A DNA stretch of 64,000 nt from Amycolatopsis bullii (GCF_014654205.1 NZ_BNAW01000054.1:1-64000); one strand, 5' to 3'. Shown: positions 41,352 through 50,800, counted from the first letter of the stretch. The notes: a model not told the origin generated them from the letters alone. Made by a program: numbers and translations.

Positions 41352-41640
41352 CGTCACCCAGCTGATCTCGCTGATCGACATCATCCCAACGATCCGTGGC
41401 GCGGTCGGCAGGCCCCGCCGTCTGGTCCGCGCCCGCGGCATAACCCCGCTCATCGCCCGCCACGGCGCCGAGCATGGCTCGGGCGTCAGTAAAGTCCGCT
41501 GGCCGGCGGATCGCACTTCCGTCTGGCTCAGGAACTTCCGCCGCCTGAGCAGCCGCACCGGACGACGCGCCGACGTGCAGCAAGCCGTCCTTGGCCTGGC
41601 CTGCTCCGTGATCTGCCTCCGCAAACTCATTCTGCACTGA
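41340..41640 (+). mobile_element. IS5-family transposase remnant
   Basis: Frame NDVTQLISLIDIIPTIRG, then ITPLIARHGAEHGSG, VRWPADRTSVWLRNFRRL and LGLACSVICLRKL to TGA. These are the linked motifs of the IS5 C-terminal catalytic region. The segment with the middle Asp (YADRGYDHDKY-type) has been deleted, so it is a relic. Confidence 0.7.
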
Positions 41641-42242
41641 CCCCTGAGGCGCTGACTGCGGCCGGTGGGAACCCGCTGTGACCACAGCACGGAGACTTCG
41701 CTTGCCAGTAGCGCGCTGGACTGCAGTCCTGACAGGGTGATCACCGACGGTCGGTGGTCATTCAAGCCGAGCCGTCGCCAAGCAGCTACCGCGACTTACG
41801 TGCTCAGCCGTGGTTGAGCCCCGACTTCCACTCGACGATGCTCCAGGTGAGCAGGTCGGCGTTCCTCCGCAGCATCGGCTTCATGCCGAGAGCCTCCAGA
41901 GCGGCCGTAACGGAGGGCATGGGCTTGAACGTCCTCGCTCACCGACTCCGGGCACCCTATGCCTCACCATGAAGCGCAGCTGCGCAGGAAGTCCCGCCCG
42001 TTGCCGACCGGTCGCGCGCCTTTATGCGCGTCTAGTATGGCGAGACCAAGCTGCCACCTTGAGGAGTTTCTGAATGGCACCCGCCGCCCGGATCGCTCCC
42101 ACTCCGAGGTCGACTTCATCCGAGGTGGCCGGTCGGCCGGAGACGCACTCAGGTCCGAGCGGGAGCGGCCTAGGACACTCCGCCCAGTGCTTCGCGACGC
42201 GGTACGGCTGATCGAACACAACTGCCCGCCGCGCACCGCAAC
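41641..42242. other. Unassigned DNA between the IS5 relic and the AT-rich gene
   Basis: 600 bp with short frames on both strands, none with recognisable motifs or good ribosome binding sites. GC falls towards the right end, where the foreign gene starts. Confidence 0.3.
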
Positions 42243-43754
42243 GTGAGAATGGAGGGGACATTGGTCGATCAGATCCTGAACGACTTCCAGTCACTTAACG
42301 ACTTCGGAATCTTCTTCACCAGAATCAAGCAGATAATTAACACTATCGAACCACAGGTAATCAAGGATTTACCTTTTGCCTTCCGTCTTGTTGCATACCT
42401 AATAATCACCTCGATCGTCACTAGAATCGTATTCGGAGCTTTCCGAACAATCGCTCGAACTCTTCATTTCGTAGTTTGCGAGACATTCAACCTCACAATC
42501 CCACATCTCCCTTTCGAGTTCACCGACTCCTCGGCCATGTTCTTCGTCAGGTTCGAGGCAACGATGAACAGGACTCGACTTTTGCGGTCACGAAGAGCAC
42601 GAATCCTCGCACTACCTCGCCGACGCAACCTAAGCACACTTTCGAGATCATTCCCGAAATCGAACACCAGACGATCTAGTTTCTTCAAATTCGTGATCGT
42701 TGGCCCACTTGTAATTACCTCATCCTTACTAGCCGCACCGTTCACCCTCGCGTGGTACATACTCAAACCCACGCCGGGAAATATCATTGCTTGGCTCGCG
42801 TCACTCTGGTACCTGGGCATCCTCCAAAAACCATTCCAGCTAGCAAACAAAGCTAGTTTGGGAGATATTCACCTGTCGACCATCCTTGCGGCAGGAAGCC
42901 TGTTCGCTGCCATCTATGCGATCACGAACAGCGACGTCAGAGGACGCGCAGAGCTCAACAAGACGGCGAGTCTGGCATGCAGAACCGCGCTTCACTCATG
43001 CACCTACCCGCTACTGAAAGCGGCCACCGCACTTCATGAAATCAGAATTCAGTCCACACGAAGGCTACAAAGATTTCCCAGGCGCCACGAAATAAAGAGG
43101 GTGGCCCGCCGACCCGACCTGGAATGGCGCGGAAGGATTCTACTACCCCGTGGAGCCTCCCCGATCCCGCACGCCAAAAGGGCCAGCGCGATACTCAGAC
43201 CACTTCTGGTAAGAAGATTTTTTACCGAATGCATATACTCGCGTAAGCGTCTTCATCAATCTGGCGACCGACTAACCACAATCACAGACATCGAAGTACA
43301 CCATTCCACAGTAGAAAGCGCCCGAAATTTGGTCGACGAGAGATTGTCCGAGCTTCGAGAGTCCGGCATGCTCAGCAAGATCGACCGCGTGCTCGATGGC
43401 TCCGGCATACATCTCCTCGCAACCGCCCTCGACGATGATTTCGGAATAATCGACACGAACCTACTCGTCGCGGCAGGTCAGTCAACTTGGCTCGACACCA
43501 TCACACTAGAGAAGGACAAGCAGGATCTACTTCAATCATGGGAAGCATTGAGAAACGCCTCTCCGGACGATCCCGAACTTCGTCGAGCATGCGTTGACCT
43601 GACGCGCAGAATTCGACGTTTTCTGAGACTCGAACATCGCAAGCTTTGGCGAGCCGCAGTGACCGAACAGCGCCTCGTTCACCTTGTGGAATGCATTGAC
43701 AAGTCGCTACGGCCTCGCCTTATTGAGCGGATACGGCAACAGTTTGGCAAATAA
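42243..43754 (+). CDS. AT-rich membrane protein of unknown function (foreign origin)
   Basis: About 500 aa. Hydrophobic segments lie near 45-70 (LPFAFRLVAYLIITSIVTRI), 150-175 (FVIVGPLVITSSLLAAPFTL), 180-195 and 208-225. A basic linker near 110-140 and a long soluble helical C-terminus (300-503) complete it. No known domain is recognised. GC is close to 50%, with AGA, ATA and TTA codons, against over 70% around it. The TTA codons would need the rare leucine tRNA that acts as a developmental switch in streptomycetes. GTG 42243 and ATG 42249 lack a ribosome site. A GGAGGGG inside the frame points to TTG 42261 as another start. It reads as a recent acquisition. Confidence 0.7.
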   Translation: MRMEGTLVDQILNDFQSLNDFGIFFTRIKQIINTIEPQVIKDLPFAFRLVAYLIITSIVTRIVFGAFRTIARTLHFVVCETFNLTIPHLPFEFTDSSAMFFVRFEATMNRTRLLRSRRARILALPRRRNLSTLSRSFPKSNTRRSSFFKFVIVGPLVITSSLLAAPFTLAWYILKPTPGNIIAWLASLWYLGILQKPFQLANKASLGDIHLSTILAAGSLFAAIYAITNSDVRGRAELNKTASLACRTALHSCTYPLLKAATALHEIRIQSTRRLQRFPRRHEIKRVARRPDLEWRGRILLPRGASPIPHAKRASAILRPLLVRRFFTECIYSRKRLHQSGDRLTTITDIEVHHSTVESARNLVDERLSELRESGMLSKIDRVLDGSGIHLLATALDDDFGIIDTNLLVAAGQSTWLDTITLEKDKQDLLQSWEALRNASPDDPELRRACVDLTRRIRRFLRLEHRKLWRAAVTEQRLVHLVECIDKSLRPRLIERIRQQFGK

Positions 43755-43867
43755 AGTCCATTCAACCCGGTCGGGTATGCGCATCCACTACTGCGAAGGA
43801 GCAGCCGGTGAAGCTGAAGGCTGCGACCGGCAGCAGCAGGCATCTCGCTGCGCGTTCCACCCACTCG

Positions 43868-44003
43868 ATCGGACGCGGTCGAAGACGCGCTGCTCGCGCG
43901 CACGCGTCGCGTCCACGACTCCCTCGGCCGATGCTGCTGGCTGGTCGCCTCTGCAGACCACCGCCTCGCCGCGCTTACCGAGCTCGGCCGCACATTTCGC
44001 TGA
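43868..44003 (+). pseudogene. Fragment duplicated from the NYN-domain gene
   Basis: Reads DAVEDALLARTRRVHDSLGR then CCWLVASADHRLAALTELG and stops at TGA. The DNA is about 88% identical by eye to 56983-57118 in the NYN gene. Only the middle of the domain is present, so it cannot function. It marks sequence shared between two parts of the island. Confidence 0.65.
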
Positions 44004-44071
44004 GCGCGGAAAAGTTGTGCGATCCGCAGACCCAACCCCTGGGACGCGATCGGATCGGCTTCAGCAAGTCG

Positions 44072-44479
44072 ATGAGTCCCGGCGCGCTGTACGACGCCGC
44101 ACACGGAGTTTGGGTCATCGGCCGCAACCACCGCAACGAGCGGTTCGCGCTCTTCGCCTTCCAGGGTGTCGTCCGTCAAGCCGTAGAGATCCAACGCATC
44201 GAGACCGTCGTAGTCCGCGATGCCGGCGACACCCGCGACGACCGGTGCGTCATCCACGGACGCATCCTTGCCGCAGGGCATCCGGTTTTCGACGCCTACG
44301 TGAGCAAGCCCTCGCCCCTCGAGCCGGGCCGAAACCCTGTCCGCTACTTCTCGTCCGAGTTCGATACTGCCCAGCCATGTCGATGCAGATGCGGCGAGAC
44401 AGTCAAGGGCCGAGACTTCCTACCGGGCCATGACCAAACCGCATTGCATGACCGAGTGCGACAAATCGGAACAGTGGCC
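44072..44479 (+). pseudogene. Conserved hypothetical protein fragment
   Basis: From ATG 44072: LYDAAHGVWVIGRNHRNERF, GVVRQAVEIQRIETV, GRILAAGHPVFDAYVSKPS, then a Cys cluster CRCRCGE and GRDFLPGHDQTALHDRV ending at IGTVA. A related actinobacterial family of unknown role has the same GxDFxxGHDQ motif and normally ends a dozen residues later. Here the frame then runs into unrelated sequence. The start may also be truncated. It follows the NYN scrap directly. Confidence 0.5.
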
Positions 44480-44817
44480 ACCGGCGATTCGACACACGCA
44501 ACTCGAGCCCGGCGCCGAGCCACGGACCGGCGGCAAGCAGGACGGCACCCCGGTTACGGACCCTCCCAGCCAGTCGGCGCGCCAGCCGCGGCTGCATCCC
44601 ACGGGCCGACGGCCTGGCCGAGCACGACCAGGTCAATCCCGTCGACCAACGCCGAGAGGACCGCGGCGATCTCTGCTCCGGGGTCGGGGATGAGCGCGAG
44701 CCGCTCCAGCTCCACGCCCAGTTCGGAAGCTGCCGCTACGCCGATGTCCGACATGCCGGTGATCGCCGAGGTCAGGCGGTGCGGGCCAGTCCAGCATTCC
44801 GACCGTCCGGCAGGCAC
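44403..44817 (-). pseudogene. RecA-like ImuA-type protein fragment, frameshifted
   Basis: One frame reads LTSAITGMSDIGVAAASELG, ERLALIPDPG and VLSALVDGIDLVVLG. The next frame continues as LARRLAGRVRNRGAVLLAAG and GAGLELRVSNRRW. These are consecutive parts of the actinobacterial RecA-like protein that accompanies the ImuB/DnaE2 mutasome. The N-terminal half is absent and the frame is broken near 44590, so it is a relic. No imuB or dnaE2 is nearby. Confidence 0.55.
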
Positions 44818-45004
44818 TTGGCCGACCCAGCGCGGACCCGACGCAGCACTGAGCGACCAGTCACTATGCTTGCCCTCCTGCGGGCTACCGAGCAGGGTCG
44901 ACGATCTGCCGCGCCGCGGACGGTCCGCGGGGAGTCCTCGGCACCGCTATCCGCGCCGACGATGCTAGCGGGTGGAGACCGAAGTACACGACAAGTAATT
45001 CCGT

Positions 45005-46027
45005 CTACCTGGGCATGGCCACGAGATTCCGGTTCGCGGGCTCAGAGGCGGCCCTAGGGAAGACGCCGAGGTCTACGAAGGCCGGCAGGTCAATTTGTGA
45101 GAGAGTCTGACCGGCCGCGGGCATCGCGCGCTCGACCCTGCGCTTGACGGCGGCGACGATCGTCTCGGCGTCGCTTTCTATCAGATCAGGGCTCAGCAGA
45201 ACCGTCCGCTCGAATTGCGCGAGTAGCTTCTTCACCGCGGGCAGCCGGTCCGCGCGCGCGGCGCTCAGCAAGGCGGCATACACGGGACCGACCTCGGGCA
45301 GCCGTGCCCAGTCCGCACGAGCCGCGCTGGCTTCGATGCTGAAAACAACGTAGGCGACGTCCGTCACCGGTGATCCGTCATGCCAGCACAGCACATCGTC
45401 AGACAGCACGCACTGCCTTCGGGCGAGCGCGGTGGACGTTGTCGCCAGGACCGCGAAAACTCCCGTGCGCACCGGCGTAAACGTGCGTACCGCACCGACC
45501 CCCAGCACGGAATCCCGGGTGCCGACCAGAGCGTTCAGGCCGTCTTTCAGCGGCCGGATGAGGCTCAGCGCCGGCGCGACGAACGAGACGCCAGCCAGCT
45601 CGCCGACTGATTGCAGGAAGTCGAGATAAGGCTCGGCCAGATCTTTCTCTTTGATGGCGAACAGTCCGATCTCGATGTCGAGCGGCCCGCCGAGGTAGGG
45701 CACCGGTCCCGCAAGCCGTGTCGGGCCGATCGGCACCTTGGCGAGCTTGTCCCCGGTGATGCCCCGCATCGACGCAGGGCTCGTGGTCAGGAGGAACTCG
45801 ACAGGAGTCGGGCCTGCGTGCTCGAGCCGGGTGTAGCTGGTCAGCGAGCAGTGATAGCGCGAGGTCCACCGCCGCTCGTACGGCAGGCGCATGGCCAGCA
45901 GGTGGACGTGCAGATACTCGTTCCCGACTGCGCGGCGGACCAGGTCCGCTCTGGCTTCTTCGGCGCCGAGTTCCTGCACCACCCAGGGAGCGGCGGCAGT
46001 TTTGATGATCGCGGGCCACAATCCCAT
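45005..46027 (-). CDS. 340-aa partner of a trypsin-like protease; family not characterised
   Basis: Starts 4 bp after the protease stop, with AAGGA inside the protease's last codons, so it is translationally coupled. Conserved-looking stretches include EYLHVHLLAMRLPYERRWTS, TYTRLEH-like, GPVPYLGGPLDIEIGLFAIK and DLAEPYLDFLQSVGELAG. The final 60 residues are helical. No signal peptide, no clear transmembrane helix and no catalytic motif that I recognise. Proteins of this type recur next to trypsin-like proteases in actinobacteria. A role as effector or substrate of the protease is inference. Confidence 0.65.
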   Translation of the reverse strand: MGLWPAIIKTAAAPWVVQELGAEEARADLVRRAVGNEYLHVHLLAMRLPYERRWTSRYHCSLTSYTRLEHAGPTPVEFLLTTSPASMRGITGDKLAKVPIGPTRLAGPVPYLGGPLDIEIGLFAIKEKDLAEPYLDFLQSVGELAGVSFVAPALSLIRPLKDGLNALVGTRDSVLGVGAVRTFTPVRTGVFAVLATTSTALARRQCVLSDDVLCWHDGSPVTDVAYVVFSIEASAARADWARLPEVGPVYAALLSAARADRLPAVKKLLAQFERTVLLSPDLIESDAETIVAAVKRRVERAMPAAGQTLSQIDLPAFVDLGVFPRAASEPANRNLVAMPR

Positions 46028-46031
46028 GTGG

Positions 46032-47180
46032 TCATTCCTTCGATGGCTCGAGTCGCATCATGTTCAAAACTTGCCGCGCCCAGACCCAGCTGGTGCACTC
46101 GAAGGGAGCTCCGAGTTCTGTCCGTTCACTGCAGAAGCCGATGAGCTTGCCGTCACCGTCGTACAGCGCCGCGCCGGAGTCACCGCCCGCTGTGTCGGCG
46201 TCGGTCAGCACACACAGCGCCGTGTTGCGCACTTCCGACATGATCCTCATGTCGAAACTGCGGACCATGGTCTTGGTGGGGCCCGAGCGCGCGCCGTCGA
46301 AGCTCGCGAATACCTGTATCCGGGGCGGCACATCCAGCACACCGCCGCTCGGCGAATCTACGTGCACCTGGTAGGGATGGGCGAGCAGGGCGCAGTCGAG
46401 AATCTCGCTGCTGCCGATCACCGAGGTGAGACTGCCCGAAACGTAGAGGTCCGTTCGGTCAGCGACGGCGTGCCGCGCCGTGGTCAGGACGGCTTCGCCA
46501 ACGTCGGTGACAGCCGCCATTCCCACCGTGCCGATCGCATCCTCTTCGCCCACCGTTCTGATCCCCAGACAAGGTTGAACGGTCATGGGGACAAAGGCAG
46601 GTGCAGGAACGACTATTGCCGCATATTCCCGTCGCCTCCCGACCTCTCGCATCGCCTCCTCGAACACATCGAAGATGTCAGATCCGTACCAGCGCGGCCC
46701 GGCTCGCCCTAGCACTCGCGCTTCTGCGTCTGATATTCGACGACCTCTCTCGAGGGTAAACTCGAACAAGTCGAAGTAGACCACGATCGGTTCCGCTGAC
46801 GGCGGCATTCCGGAGTCGAGTACTACCAGGTCATACCGGCCGCCGTTCGCGTGGGGCACCAGGAGGGTTTTGACATCGAGGAAAACGCGACGCGAAGCGC
46901 CAGCCCGCCTCAGTCGATCGCGCAGGGGGGTCGGACGCCAACGGTTAAATATCCGGCCGGTTAATACATCCTGTTGATCAAAACCCGCGTTGAAAGCGCG
47001 GCGACTGATGGGGGGACGCGGTATCGCGTCAGCGCGCATCCAGAGCATGGCGGCGAGCATAAGTTCGGCGCGATCCGGCTCGACGGCGAGAGCTCCGGCG
47101 AACACTCGGGCTTCTAGTCCGACCCCCTCTGCGCCACCGTCCGCACCGACGTACCGATCCGCGAAATCAGTGATATTCAT
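46032..47180 (-). CDS. Intracellular trypsin-like serine protease
   Basis: 382 aa from ATG 47180 (GAGGTC ribosome site). Residues 1-205 are a helical N-terminal domain with no signal peptide. From about 215 there is an S1/trypsin-type fold with His237 in TTARHAV, Asp262 in SEILDCALL and Ser335 in GGDSGAAL, a complete triad in the usual order. Lack of an export signal suggests a cytoplasmic, regulated protease, as in actinobacterial conflict loci. It forms a two-gene unit with the downstream 340-aa gene and is divergent from the 806-aa gene at 47596. Confidence 0.8.
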   Translation of the reverse strand: MNITDFADRYVGADGGAEGVGLEARVFAGALAVEPDRAELMLAAMLWMRADAIPRPPISRRAFNAGFDQQDVLTGRIFNRWRPTPLRDRLRRAGASRRVFLDVKTLLVPHANGGRYDLVVLDSGMPPSAEPIVVYFDLFEFTLERGRRISDAEARVLGRAGPRWYGSDIFDVFEEAMREVGRRREYAAIVVPAPAFVPMTVQPCLGIRTVGEEDAIGTVGMAAVTDVGEAVLTTARHAVADRTDLYVSGSLTSVIGSSEILDCALLAHPYQVHVDSPSGGVLDVPPRIQVFASFDGARSGPTKTMVRSFDMRIMSEVRNTALCVLTDADTAGGDSGAALYDGDGKLIGFCSERTELGAPFECTSWVWARQVLNMMRLEPSKE

Positions 47181-47595
47181 CCGACCTCGATCATTCACCT
47201 GTCTGGCAATCCACAAAGTCGTTTTGCGCCAGCGATGCGTTACAACACGACGGCGAGACACAGCATGGCCACCCAGTCTGCTGGCCGCGTCTGCCTGCGT
47301 TCCCGCGGAGCGTCAAGCTCGCCGACGACCTGCCAGCAACGTCCGTCGCTGCGGGCGGCGCGCTGAGCAGAACGCGGATAAGCACCTCGTCCCCCAGGGG
47401 ACGGAGGGGGTGCTCGAAAAGTCCTGAATCTCGGGTCCGCCGAAACCGACTGCCCATTCTCCGACACCTCCCGATGACCGAACCGGCGGTTCCGGGCCCT
47501 GCAGCCACCGTGAGCGCTCATACCGGCGTCAGGGGCACCCGCCCGAGGTGCGGGGCGGCATCGCAGCGGCGTCATCGTTGTGCTTTAATTCCTAG
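47181..47595. promoter_or_regulatory. Divergent intergenic region
   Basis: 415 bp between the protease unit (minus) and the 806-aa gene (plus), so it should hold both promoters. I saw no clear operator. The bases just before 47596 are AT-rich (TTGTGCTTTAATTCC), a possible -10 region, with no ribosome binding site. The plus-strand transcript may therefore be leaderless. Confidence 0.35.
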
Positions 47596-50016
47596 ATGTC
47601 TTCAAAATCGCACCGCCGCGCGGCGCGGAAACGGCGAGAACGACGAGCACAAGCGAACGCCGTTCCGGAATTCGATATTCACACACAGGCTGTGGTTGAG
47701 TCCTTTTCTTCGATGGAGCAGATGATCCGATCGGTTGATGCTTCCGAAGATCCGGCTCAGGCAATTGAGACTGCCTTTCACGAGGCCGTCGACAGCCTCA
47801 GTGAGCGAATCGGCGCGTTCGACCCCATCCGGTTGATCGAGGCCGCCCGGCTTCGCTTTCTGCCGTGGGGCGCAGCCGGCCAAATGTCGTATTCCTCCGA
47901 ATCCATCGCTTCGCGGGTGGAGCTGCTTACATTGATCGCTTTGACCACGACGACGACCGGTGAAATCCGGGAAACGCCGTCGATGAGCGAGTTCGTCGCC
48001 GAGGCGGAAAACGAGTTCGACGGTCTGCTCCAGCTGTGCCAGGTGAGAGCCATGATGGCGACGGACCGGGCGGACAAACTCGCGATGATCTCCATGCTGA
48101 TCCGGGGCTCGGAAGTCTGGCTTCGCAACACCTCGTACCCGGAGCAGGCCAAGGCCACAGTAATCGACCTTTTTGACGGCTGCCCGGAGGTCCGGCAGGC
48201 CCTGCTCGCGGAGCTGGGTTTCTCGGCCGCGGACGCGTTCGCCGTGCTCGATTCGTGCCATGACCGGCAACAGGACAAGCTGAACGCCCGGATGCAATCC
48301 TTTGTCGAACTGGTGGACACCGCGCTCAGCGAGCAGGCAAGCGGTACCTTCGAACCGCGGGCGGACGAGGCGGCGGCCGCGCTGAGCGCCGTGTGGGAGG
48401 CCGAGGCGGAAGCGGTGACCGTCGGCATCGACGAGCTCGTCGATGCCACCAACGTGCCGGAGGCGCGGGTCCGCGCGGTTGTCGGCCGGTTCCGCCTCGA
48501 CCTCGGTGCCACCACGCCGGCCCAGGTTGTCGAAGACTACGCGGCGGGACGTAACCCGCTGCGCACCCAGCCCTTGATCACCGGCCCGGACGGCCGGGTG
48601 ATGCTGCCGCACCACGCGCTCACCGCCGGCGCGATCAAGGAAAACCTGGAACAGCACCTCAAGGCGTCCACGAGTTGGGAGATCTACGCAGGGCACCGCG
48701 GAAAACTGCTGGAAACCCGGACCCGAACGGCTCTCCAGGCACTGTTGCCGGGGGCGGAGTACCGCGACGGCTTCGAATACTTCGTGCCAGCCACCACCTC
48801 CGAGTCCGCTACTGGAGATCCGGCCACCTACACCAAGCGGGTCGAAGGTGACCACCTGGTCCTCCTCGACGACGTAGCCGTCATCGTCGAAGACAAAGCC
48901 GCCGCCCTCAGCGCGCTGTCACGCGGCGGCAAGGTCAACCGCATGCGGACCGATCTCACCGGGATCATAAAAAAAGCCGGAGAGCAGACCGGCCGGCTGC
49001 GCACCGCGATCGAGCGCGACGGCGGCGTGCGAATCGACGGTGAAGGCTGGATCGATCTCGGCCACATCCGGGAGGTCCACACAATCGCTGTGAGCCTCGA
49101 CGACCTCACGAGTGTCGCGACCGCCACCGCCGAGCTGGTCCGCGCCGGGCTCCTCGCCCCGGAGAACATATGCTGGACGGTCTCGCTCCACGACCTGGAG
49201 CTCATCGCAGAACTAGTCGACCGGCCAGCGGAGTTTCTGCTGTACCTCCGCCGCAGGCGCAATCCGGACGTCACCGAGCTGTTCTCCGCGCCGGACGAGC
49301 TCGACCTGTTCCTCTACTTCTTCGAGAACGGCCTCTGGGTCGAACCCGATCCCGACCAGGTCCGGACCGCCTTCCCCTTCCTCCCCGAACCCAGTACCGC
49401 CGACCGGCGCCGGTACCGCAACCAGAAGCGCGCGATCATCTCCACCCGGACGGACCCGCTGGACCACTGGTACCACACGCCGGATCGCTCGCAGGCGCCG
49501 AAGCCAGCGATGGTCCCATCACCGCTCATGCCTTTTGTCGACGAACTCCGAGCGCGCGGAACGTACGGCTGGCTCAGTATCGGCGCAACCCTGCTCGCGG
49601 GCGCCACCGAACTGCAAGAACGCATGTCCCGGTTCCCGCGGCAGCTGCTCGACGCTCCGCGCGAAGACGGCAACGGCAGAACGCTCACCATGCCGGTGAC
49701 CGGGACCTCCGACCCGGCCGAAGGCTGGCTTCTGGTGTGGATGACACGGCCGGCAGGCCAAAGTCCGGCGGCATTCGAGCACAATTCGCAGCGCTACCTG
49801 CGGCTCAAGAAACACCAGCTTTCGCTGCCGCGGGGCGTAGTGTTCGCCTACGACGAACCGACCCGGGCTTTCCTGGGCGCCCACTACGACGGTGACACCG
49901 GGCCTTTGACAGCCAGCCTCGAGGCAGACCTCGGCCGGCTCCAGCCGCCCGAGGCCATGCAGCGCAGGCCGCCCCCGCCGAGGAAGGCGAAGCGGAAACC
50001 CCGCAAGCGTAAGTAG
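47596..50016 (+). CDS. 806-aa protein with a PD-(D/E)xK nuclease-like core
   Basis: Basic N-terminus (HRRAARKRRERRAQAN), helical domain to about 270, then a central region around 350-480. There ETRTRTALQALLPGAEYRDG is followed by DHLVLLDDVAVIVEDKA. Asp425/Asp426 and Glu432-x-Lys434 fit the D...ExK pattern of PD-(D/E)xK nucleases (NERD-like). The C-terminus is lysine/arginine-rich (PPPRKAKRKPRKRK), suiting nucleic-acid binding. Similar proteins in streptomycetes are mostly unannotated. No membrane segment. ATG 47596 lacks a ribosome site. It ends 50 bp before a perfect 20-bp inverted repeat. Confidence 0.65.
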   Translation: MSSKSHRRAARKRRERRAQANAVPEFDIHTQAVVESFSSMEQMIRSVDASEDPAQAIETAFHEAVDSLSERIGAFDPIRLIEAARLRFLPWGAAGQMSYSSESIASRVELLTLIALTTTTTGEIRETPSMSEFVAEAENEFDGLLQLCQVRAMMATDRADKLAMISMLIRGSEVWLRNTSYPEQAKATVIDLFDGCPEVRQALLAELGFSAADAFAVLDSCHDRQQDKLNARMQSFVELVDTALSEQASGTFEPRADEAAAALSAVWEAEAEAVTVGIDELVDATNVPEARVRAVVGRFRLDLGATTPAQVVEDYAAGRNPLRTQPLITGPDGRVMLPHHALTAGAIKENLEQHLKASTSWEIYAGHRGKLLETRTRTALQALLPGAEYRDGFEYFVPATTSESATGDPATYTKRVEGDHLVLLDDVAVIVEDKAAALSALSRGGKVNRMRTDLTGIIKKAGEQTGRLRTAIERDGGVRIDGEGWIDLGHIREVHTIAVSLDDLTSVATATAELVRAGLLAPENICWTVSLHDLELIAELVDRPAEFLLYLRRRRNPDVTELFSAPDELDLFLYFFENGLWVEPDPDQVRTAFPFLPEPSTADRRRYRNQKRAIISTRTDPLDHWYHTPDRSQAPKPAMVPSPLMPFVDELRARGTYGWLSIGATLLAGATELQERMSRFPRQLLDAPREDGNGRTLTMPVTGTSDPAEGWLLVWMTRPAGQSPAAFEHNSQRYLRLKKHQLSLPRGVVFAYDEPTRAFLGAHYDGDTGPLTASLEADLGRLQPPEAMQRRPPPPRKAKRKPRKRK

Positions 50017-50066
50017 CAACGGTCGTTAGCCGCCCCGAGCCCTCGGCCCGGCGATCACCGCGGTCA

Positions 50067-50112
50067 CCGCGGTTGGGCTGACAAGCTCCCACGCTTGTCA
50101 GCCCAACCGCGG
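50067..50112. terminator. Perfect 20-bp inverted repeat, bidirectional terminator
   Basis: Left arm 50067-50086 (CCGCGGTTGGGCTGACAAGC) pairs perfectly with 50093-50112 across the 6-nt loop TCCCAC. It stands 50 bp after the 806-aa gene stop and inside the end of a convergent short frame. There is no T-run, as is common for actinobacterial terminators. A protein-binding or mobile-element role is also possible. Confidence 0.6.
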
Positions 50113-50350
50113 ACCGCACGTAGACCAGGCTGTCCCAGACTTCTCGGCCGAGCCACTTCTGCCCGGCCGCATCCGTCCAATCGACCGCCCCGGCCTCCTG
50201 CACCCGCAGCCCGGCCATCGCGGCCCACAGGACCAGCGCCGGCCGGACGTCGATGCCTGGCGCCGAGGGACCATCGCCACCCAACTGTGGGTAATCGCTC
50301 AGCTCACCGGCGTCACAGTCCACCACCAGCCAGCCGTGACTCTGCCTCAA
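50104..50350 (-). CDS. Short unrecognised frame, probably a gene fragment
   Basis: From TTG 50350, with a stop just upstream: SHGWLVVDCDAGELSDYPQL, then VRPALVLWAAMAGL and WLGREVWDSLVYVRSAVG. The text looks protein-like for about 80 residues before entering the inverted repeat and then low-complexity sequence. No family recognised, and no ribosome binding site. Probably a truncated gene. Confidence 0.3.
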
Positions 50351-50800
50351 CCCGTTCCGGAAGTTGGAGCATCAAACAACCTGGTCAAAGGTGTTCGCGG
50401 TCGTCGTCGACAAACGACGAACGGCTTCCCGGTCGTGGCGTCGGGCATCGCCCGGCTAGTGGCGCGTCGCCGCCGGGGATCGCGGAACGCGCGGTTCGCG
50501 AAGGCGCGAGGCCCCGTCCACCTCGAGCCTGATCAAGATCGACTCCTCGCGCAGAACTCGCTGATCAGGGTAGGCGGAGGAAACGAACTGTGGGTGGGGC
50601 CAGCATGGAGAGAGAAGGCTTCCCCCGTTACCGTTTTCGTAGTTCCTGATCAAGGAGCTGTGGTCACCAGGCTCGGTATGACTTACGCCCCCAGTCGCTC
50701 GCATGATCCGGGGGGTGGTGTCACCGGGCCTGGTGGCATCGACCGACCGCTAATAGGGACACGGCCACCGACTGGTAGGTCTCGATGCCCCTATTGTTCG
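50351..50800. other. Non-coding DNA before the IS110 element
   Basis: No supportable gene. The IS110 element probably begins near 50752 at ATAGGGACAC, a motif also found at the other IS110 boundaries. Confidence 0.35.
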
